Source: Bacteroidales bacterium (lineage in GTDB: Bacteria > Bacteroidota > Bacteroidia > Bacteroidales > UBA7960). Taken from it: 56,243 nucleotides of DNA. Position 1 is the first letter of the stretch; every line of letters starts with the position of its first letter. The position numbers and the translations under genes were made by a program. Of this stretch, positions 52,317-56,243 are shown piece after piece. Below the pieces are notes generated by a model. That model worked only from the letters and a program-made list of their open reading frames with translations, ran no database searches and was not told the DNA's origin. The stretch is taken from positions 1 through 56,243 of the forward strand of contig JAHYJP010000004.1 of the NCBI GenBank assembly GCA_019429055.1. Direction: 5' to 3'.

Positions 52317-52892
52317 TCAACCTTTCTTCAGCGTCATCTTAACGTACTCATCCAGTTGCGTATACCAGTCTTCTCCGTATTTGCGTATCAGTGAGTCCTT
52401 CAGAAATTCGTAAACCCTGACATTGAGTTTTTTTCCGAATTTTCGGGCCGGATCGCAAATGGGCCATCGGTGGTAATTTACGGCTTCGTAATTGGAGTAT
52501 CTGGTGATCCTTACGGGGTATAAATGACAGGAAACCGGTTTTTTGAAATCGATTTCATTTTGTTCCCAGGCCTTTTCAATGGCGCATTTGGCAATGTTAT
52601 TCTCATCAAAAAACACGTAGGCACATTCCTGTTGGTTTACCAGCGGAGTGGTATATTCACCATCAATATCTTCAACAAATTTTCCTGATTTTTCAATGGT
52701 TTCAATACCTTCTTTACGCATATAAGGTTTTACACTTCTGAAGATATCCTCAAGGATTTTTGTTTCTGATTTGTCAAGCGGTGCGCCGGCATCGCCATGT
52801 ACACAGCAACCGCCGTGGCATGCAGGAAGGTCGCAGACAAAAAACTCGGTGTAAAGCTCATCGGAGATAAGCGTGTCATCAATGATTATCAT
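52317..52892 (-). CDS. DUF3109 family cysteine-rich protein
   Basis: From ATG 52890-52892 the product has 191 residues and begins MIIIDDTLISDELYTEFFVC, the usual start of DUF3109. Eight cysteines occur in conserved positions, ACHGGCCVHGDAG near the start, QQECAYVF and NNIAKCAIE in the middle, and VSCHLYPVRI and WPICDP later, which likely hold zinc or an iron-sulfur cluster, as in YkgJ-like proteins. Function is unknown. A longer frame begins at 52931, but a -7 element (52897-52904) lies between, so the shorter start is preferred. The transcript may begin at or next to the ATG. Confidence 0.87.
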   Translation of the reverse strand: MIIIDDTLISDELYTEFFVCDLPACHGGCCVHGDAGAPLDKSETKILEDIFRSVKPYMRKEGIETIEKSGKFVEDIDGEYTTPLVNQQECAYVFFDENNIAKCAIEKAWEQNEIDFKKPVSCHLYPVRITRYSNYEAVNYHRWPICDPARKFGKKLNVRVYEFLKDSLIRKYGEDWYTQLDEYVKMTLKKG

Positions 52893-52896
52893 GGCG

Positions 52897-52904
52897 CAAA
52901 AGTA
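52897..52904 (-). promoter_or_regulatory. Putative -7 element (TACTTTTG) of the DUF3109 gene, next to the start codon
   Basis: The reverse-strand TACTTTTG matches TAnnTTTG and ends five bases before the ATG at 52892. Transcription would begin at or near the start codon, giving a leaderless message. No -33 TTTG is visible. Confidence 0.4.
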
Positions 52905-53018
52905 AACATAAATAGTTTTCCGCTTCACCATCTTTTTTTGTGAAATAGGAAAAAATGACTTTACTTTACGCCTTGTTTTAAAATTTGAAAAACAGCATCA
53001 GCTAACCATCCTAAGTTT

Positions 53019-54494
53019 ATGACAAATAAGACCAGGCGACCTACTTTGATCCAGGCATTGATTCCGGTTATTTTTCTTACATCCCTGATATCCATCAACG
53101 TTTTCATTTTTGGTGATGACTCTCTTTTTGGTTCCAACCAGATCGTGCTGATATTATCGGCGTCGGTTGCAGCCATAGTGGCCATGAGCCTGGGTCATAA
53201 ATGGCTTGATCTTAGGGCCGGTATTGTAAAAAGTATCGGATCGGCCATGACAGCCATTCTGATCCTGCTTTTGATAGGATCGCTGGCCGGAACCTGGTTG
53301 CTGGGTGGCGTTGTACCTGCCATGATCTATTATGGTCTGCAAATACTTAATCCCACCATTTTTCTTCTGGCAGCCTGTGTGGTGAGTGCCATTGTTTCGC
53401 TTGCAACGGGAAGCTCGTGGTCAACGGTTGCAACCCTGGGAGTGGCTTTGCTGGGAATCGGACGGGCTTTGGGCATACCTGACGGAGCCATAGGCGGCGC
53501 CATCATCTCAGGTGCGTACTTTGGTGATAAAATGTCGCCCCTTAGCGATACTACCAACCTTGCACCTGCCATGGCAGGTACCGATCTGTTTACCCACATC
53601 AGGTATATGGCCTGGACAACCATTCCGTCGATATCCATTGCGTTGATCATTTTTCTTATTATGGGTTTGATGAGTTACAGCGGGACAGAATATGGTGACA
53701 TTACCCCTGTACTAAGTGCCATTGATAATACTTTTTACATTTCGCCCATTTTGTTTCTGGTGCCTGCCCTTGTCATATTTCTTATCATAAGAAAAGTACC
53801 TGCACTTCCTGCCCTTTTTATCGGTACCCTTGCAGGTGCTGCATGCGCACTGATTTTCCAGCCGCAAATAATACAGCAGGTAAGTGGTATGGATGAGAGG
53901 TTTCATGTGGCCGCTTACATTGCCATAATGAAATCAATGTACACCAATATCAACGTGGTTACGGATCATGAAATGGTCAATAGTCTGCTTTCAACAGGCG
54001 GAATGAGTGGAATGCTCAATACGGTCTGGCTGATTATTTCTGCCATGATCTTTGGGGGTATTATGGAGTCAAGCGGATTATTACACCGGATAACTGAGGC
54101 GGTTATTAAACTTGCTCATAACACTGGATCACTGGTGGCTTCTACTGCCGGTACGTGTATATTTTTCAATATAACGGCCAGCGATCAGTACCTGAGTATA
54201 GTTGTTCCGGGACGAATGTTTGCTGAAACTTATCGGGAGCGGGGTTTGAAACCACAGAACCTGAGTCGTACGCTGGAAGACAGCGGTACGGTAACCTCGG
54301 TGCTGGTTCCCTGGAATACTTGTGGTGCAACACAGGCCACTGTGCTGGGAGTTCCAACTCTTGTCTTTCTTCCTTACTGTTTCTTCAATATCATAAGCCC
54401 TTTTATGACGATAACTTTTGCATATCTTAATATCAGGATTTCACGCTATAAAAACAAAGAAGAGGCAATGAAGGATGGAAATGCTGTAGTTTAG
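53019..54494 (+). CDS. nhaC: NhaC-family Na+/H+ antiporter
   Basis: The 491-residue inner-membrane protein has about twelve helices and the NhaC features: PTLIQALIPVIFLTSLI near the N-terminus, SLATGSSWSTVATLGVALLG (about 124-143), ISGAYFGDKMSPLSDTTNLAPA (about 164-185), and LVPWNTCGATQATVLGVP (about 428-445). It exchanges Na+ for H+ and may keep pH or salt balance. The symbol is given at family level; substrate ions are not proven. The gene is transcribed alone, upstream of a glycosyltransferase by 57 bases. Confidence 0.92.
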   Translation: MTNKTRRPTLIQALIPVIFLTSLISINVFIFGDDSLFGSNQIVLILSASVAAIVAMSLGHKWLDLRAGIVKSIGSAMTAILILLLIGSLAGTWLLGGVVPAMIYYGLQILNPTIFLLAACVVSAIVSLATGSSWSTVATLGVALLGIGRALGIPDGAIGGAIISGAYFGDKMSPLSDTTNLAPAMAGTDLFTHIRYMAWTTIPSISIALIIFLIMGLMSYSGTEYGDITPVLSAIDNTFYISPILFLVPALVIFLIIRKVPALPALFIGTLAGAACALIFQPQIIQQVSGMDERFHVAAYIAIMKSMYTNINVVTDHEMVNSLLSTGGMSGMLNTVWLIISAMIFGGIMESSGLLHRITEAVIKLAHNTGSLVASTAGTCIFFNITASDQYLSIVVPGRMFAETYRERGLKPQNLSRTLEDSGTVTSVLVPWNTCGATQATVLGVPTLVFLPYCFFNIISPFMTITFAYLNIRISRYKNKEEAMKDGNAVV

Positions 54495-54551
54495 TCAATC
54501 AATTGTGATAATTCATTCGGGAGTTTGAATTAACTAAGGAATTACAAAAAA

Positions 54552-55694
54552 GTGGAAAAGTTGAAAAAAGTCTGTTTGTCTGTAACCAATGATATTGCTA
54601 CGGATCAGAGGGTTCTGAAGGTGAGCGACTTTTTGCACCGCAAGGGTTTTGATATAAGTATTGCCGGAAGGAAAAAACCTGATAGTCCGGCTTTTGAACA
54701 TGCAGTTTTTCACATATTCAGGTTTAAATTATGGTTTCATAAGGGATTCCTGTTTTATGCGGCCTATAATATCCGGTTGTTTTTCTTTTTGCTTTTCAGG
54801 AAGTTTGATTTGCTGGTAGCTAATGACCTGGATACCCTGCTTCCCAATTATCTGGTGTCGCGTATTAAAAGGGTTCCCCTGGTATATGATACCCATGAGT
54901 ACTTTACAGGTTCCACCGAGCTTATGGATCGGCCTATGGTTCGAAAAACATGGGTACGGATCGAAAAGTGGATATTTCCCCGGTTAAAACATGTTTTCAC
55001 CGTTAATCAGTCCATTGCTGATCTTTATGAAAAAGAGTACGGGGTTAAAGTCAGGGTTGTACGCAATCTTCCCAAAAGATTTTTACCTGCCAACGGATTA
55101 ACACGCAAGGATATTGACTGGCCCGAAGATAAAAAAATTGTGCTTATGCAGGGCGGTGCTATAAATATTGACAGGGGCGCTGAGGAGTTGATCCATGCCA
55201 TGAAACCAACCTACGGCATTGAAAATGTTTTGCTTTATTTCATTGGAAGTGGTGATGTATGGGAAGAAATACATGAACTAACCAAAAAACTGCATCTCAC
55301 CCAAACCGTTAAGTTTATTCCCCGTATGCCTTACCAGAAACTGATGCAATACACTGCCCTGGCCGATCTGGGAGTTTCCATTGATAAACCTGTTAGTCCC
55401 AATTATAAATACAGCCTGCCCAATAAGCTTTTCGATTACATAGGTGCAGGTGTACCGGTTCTGGCATCTCCATTGGTTGAAGTAAAGAATATTGTAAAGG
55501 GATACAATGTTGGCGATTGTATTGAAAGTCATGATCCCGAACATATCGCTGAAAAGATCAGGTTTATGTTTTCCGATCAAAAACGGTACAATATCTGGAG
55601 GGAAAATGCAAAGAAGGCTGCAGCAGAGCTTTGCTGGGAGAATGAAGAAACAGTACTTTCAGAAGTCTATGATAAGATCCGGTCAGCGTTGTGA
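54552..55694 (+). CDS. Family 4 glycosyltransferase
   Basis: The 380-residue protein is of GT-B fold. The N-terminal domain has CLSVTNDIATDQRVLKVSDFL and LLVANDLDTLLPNYLV, the C-terminal one has IVLMQGGAINIDRGAEELIHA, LYFIGSGDVWEEI, and PNYKYSLPNKLFDYIGAGVP, where the sugar nucleotide binds. It begins at GTG 54552, with AAGGA 12 bases upstream as a possible ribosome site. It transfers a sugar to an unknown acceptor, probably in surface polysaccharide or glycolipid synthesis; it is cytoplasmic. It converges with ftsE, three bases away. No polysaccharide cluster is visible around it. Confidence 0.9.
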   Translation: MEKLKKVCLSVTNDIATDQRVLKVSDFLHRKGFDISIAGRKKPDSPAFEHAVFHIFRFKLWFHKGFLFYAAYNIRLFFFLLFRKFDLLVANDLDTLLPNYLVSRIKRVPLVYDTHEYFTGSTELMDRPMVRKTWVRIEKWIFPRLKHVFTVNQSIADLYEKEYGVKVRVVRNLPKRFLPANGLTRKDIDWPEDKKIVLMQGGAINIDRGAEELIHAMKPTYGIENVLLYFIGSGDVWEEIHELTKKLHLTQTVKFIPRMPYQKLMQYTALADLGVSIDKPVSPNYKYSLPNKLFDYIGAGVPVLASPLVEVKNIVKGYNVGDCIESHDPEHIAEKIRFMFSDQKRYNIWRENAKKAAAELCWENEETVLSEVYDKIRSAL

Positions 55695-55697
55695 TCT

Positions 55698-56243
55698 TTA
55701 ACTTTCCTGCTCCTGGATGTTCTGATAATAATCAGGATTAAGATCCACCACTTTTCCGCCATCGCACCGGAAAATCCTTCCCGGAAACTGTTCAAAAAGT
55801 GTGTAATCATGGGTTGCCATAAGGATAGCACGGCCCGTTTTGCTTATGTCAACCAGCAATTCCATAATACCCAAACTGGTTTCGGGATCGAGGTTTCCGG
55901 TGGGCTCATCGGCCAGAATTATATCGGGATCGTTGATCAACGCCCGGCCGATAACAACCCTTTGCTGTTCGCCACCCGATAGCTGGTGGGGCATTTTAAA
56001 GCCTTTGGTTTGCAAACCTACCTTTTCCAAGACATCTTCAAGGCGTTCTTCCATGGCAATTTTGTCGCGCCAGCCGGTGGCATTCATCACAAATAAAAGA
56101 TTGCTTCTTACGCTGCGGTCGTTCAAAAGCTGGAAATCCTGAAATACAATCCCGATTTTCCTGCGAAGGAAAGGGATTTGTTTATCTCGTAATTCCTGAA
56201 GATTAAAGCCGGCCACCTGTGCTTTACCATCTACCAGGGGCAG
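55698..56243 (-). CDS. ftsE: Cell division ATP-binding protein FtsE (5' end outside window)
   Basis: The frame is open to the right edge, giving about 181 residues. It has the Q-loop [20 protein letters not shown], the signature [15 protein letters not shown], Walker [17 protein letters not shown], and H-loop [22 protein letters not shown] is characteristic of FtsE. About 45-50 residues, including Walker A, lie outside. FtsE with membrane partner FtsX controls peptidoglycan hydrolases at division; ftsX is not visible. The GTG at 56216 is not a true start, since the same frame continues to the edge as LPLVDGKAQ. Confidence 0.9.
   Translation of the reverse strand: MPLVDGKAQVAGFNLQELRDKQIPFLRRKIGIVFQDFQLLNDRSVRSNLLFVMNATGWRDKIAMEERLEDVLEKVGLQTKGFKMPHQLSGGEQQRVVIGRALINDPDIILADEPTGNLDPETSLGIMELLVDISKTGRAILMATHDYTLFEQFPGRIFRCDGGKVVDLNPDYYQNIQEQES

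Overview
This window reads as a stretch of core chromosome from a member of the Bacteroidota, most likely an anaerobic or marine Bacteroidales-type organism. Several signs point there: promoters of the TTTG-N19/20-TAnnTTTG type, almost no Shine-Dalgarno sequences, a type 9 secretion (T9SS) C-terminal sorting domain, a Rho with a long low-complexity insertion next to a DUF4293 gene, a lysine-type SerA, a barrel-less TonB-plug protein, and the DUF1460 and DUF3109 families. Three families often found in Na+-rich habitats (SSS symporter, AbgT, NhaC) suggest a saline setting, which is an inference. I found no rRNA, tRNA, CRISPR array, phage or transposase gene.

Layout. 1-1663: the K+ uptake pair trkH (cut by the left edge) and trkA. 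1754-5369: small membrane, flavodoxin, secreted, DoxX-like and DUF1460 amidase-like genes. 5468-10820: a drug-efflux type operon (TetR, TolC, HlyD, ABC ATPase, two ABC-2 permeases) that looks damaged at several points: the TetR lacks its DNA-binding domain, TolC and HlyD are joined into one shortened protein, only the ATPase with a non-canonical signature is present, one permease is frameshifted, and two families of short repeats fill the gaps. 11130-15879: a DUF2817 peptidase-like protein, an AraC-type membrane regulator and a copper P-type ATPase. 15965-18595: rho and DUF4293. 18664-21657: an operon of Na+/solute symporter, GNAT acetyltransferase and alanine/ornithine racemase-family enzyme behind a near-consensus promoter. 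21825-24474: a YhcC-like radical SAM protein and an AbgT transporter. 24620-29380: three double-domain universal stress proteins, a LOG-family hydrolase and proline dehydrogenase.

29404-33403: an operon of a signal-bearing protein isoaspartate methyltransferase, a membrane-embedded spermidine-synthase-like protein and a SpoU RNA methylase. 33581-38049: a secreted MG2/TonB-plug protein, a LuxC-type acyl-CoA reductase and a secreted unknown. 38450-41876: serC, serA and DUF1015, with a strong perfect hairpin between serC and serA. 42115-46394: ribosomal protein L31 (type B), a GlmU-like nucleotidyltransferase and lon. 46512-50474: a DEAD-box helicase and a T9SS cargo protein. 50766-56243: gltX, DUF3109, NhaC antiporter, a family 4 glycosyltransferase and ftsE (cut by the right edge).

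The most unusual material is the efflux operon at 5468-10820, where several independent lesions and repeat arrays coincide. Other points worth a second look are the conserved C-terminal tail shared by two tandem Usp proteins, the serC/serA hairpin, the exported-looking Pcm, and the symporter/GNAT/racemase operon. I see no clear evidence of a wholly new defence or mobile system here.
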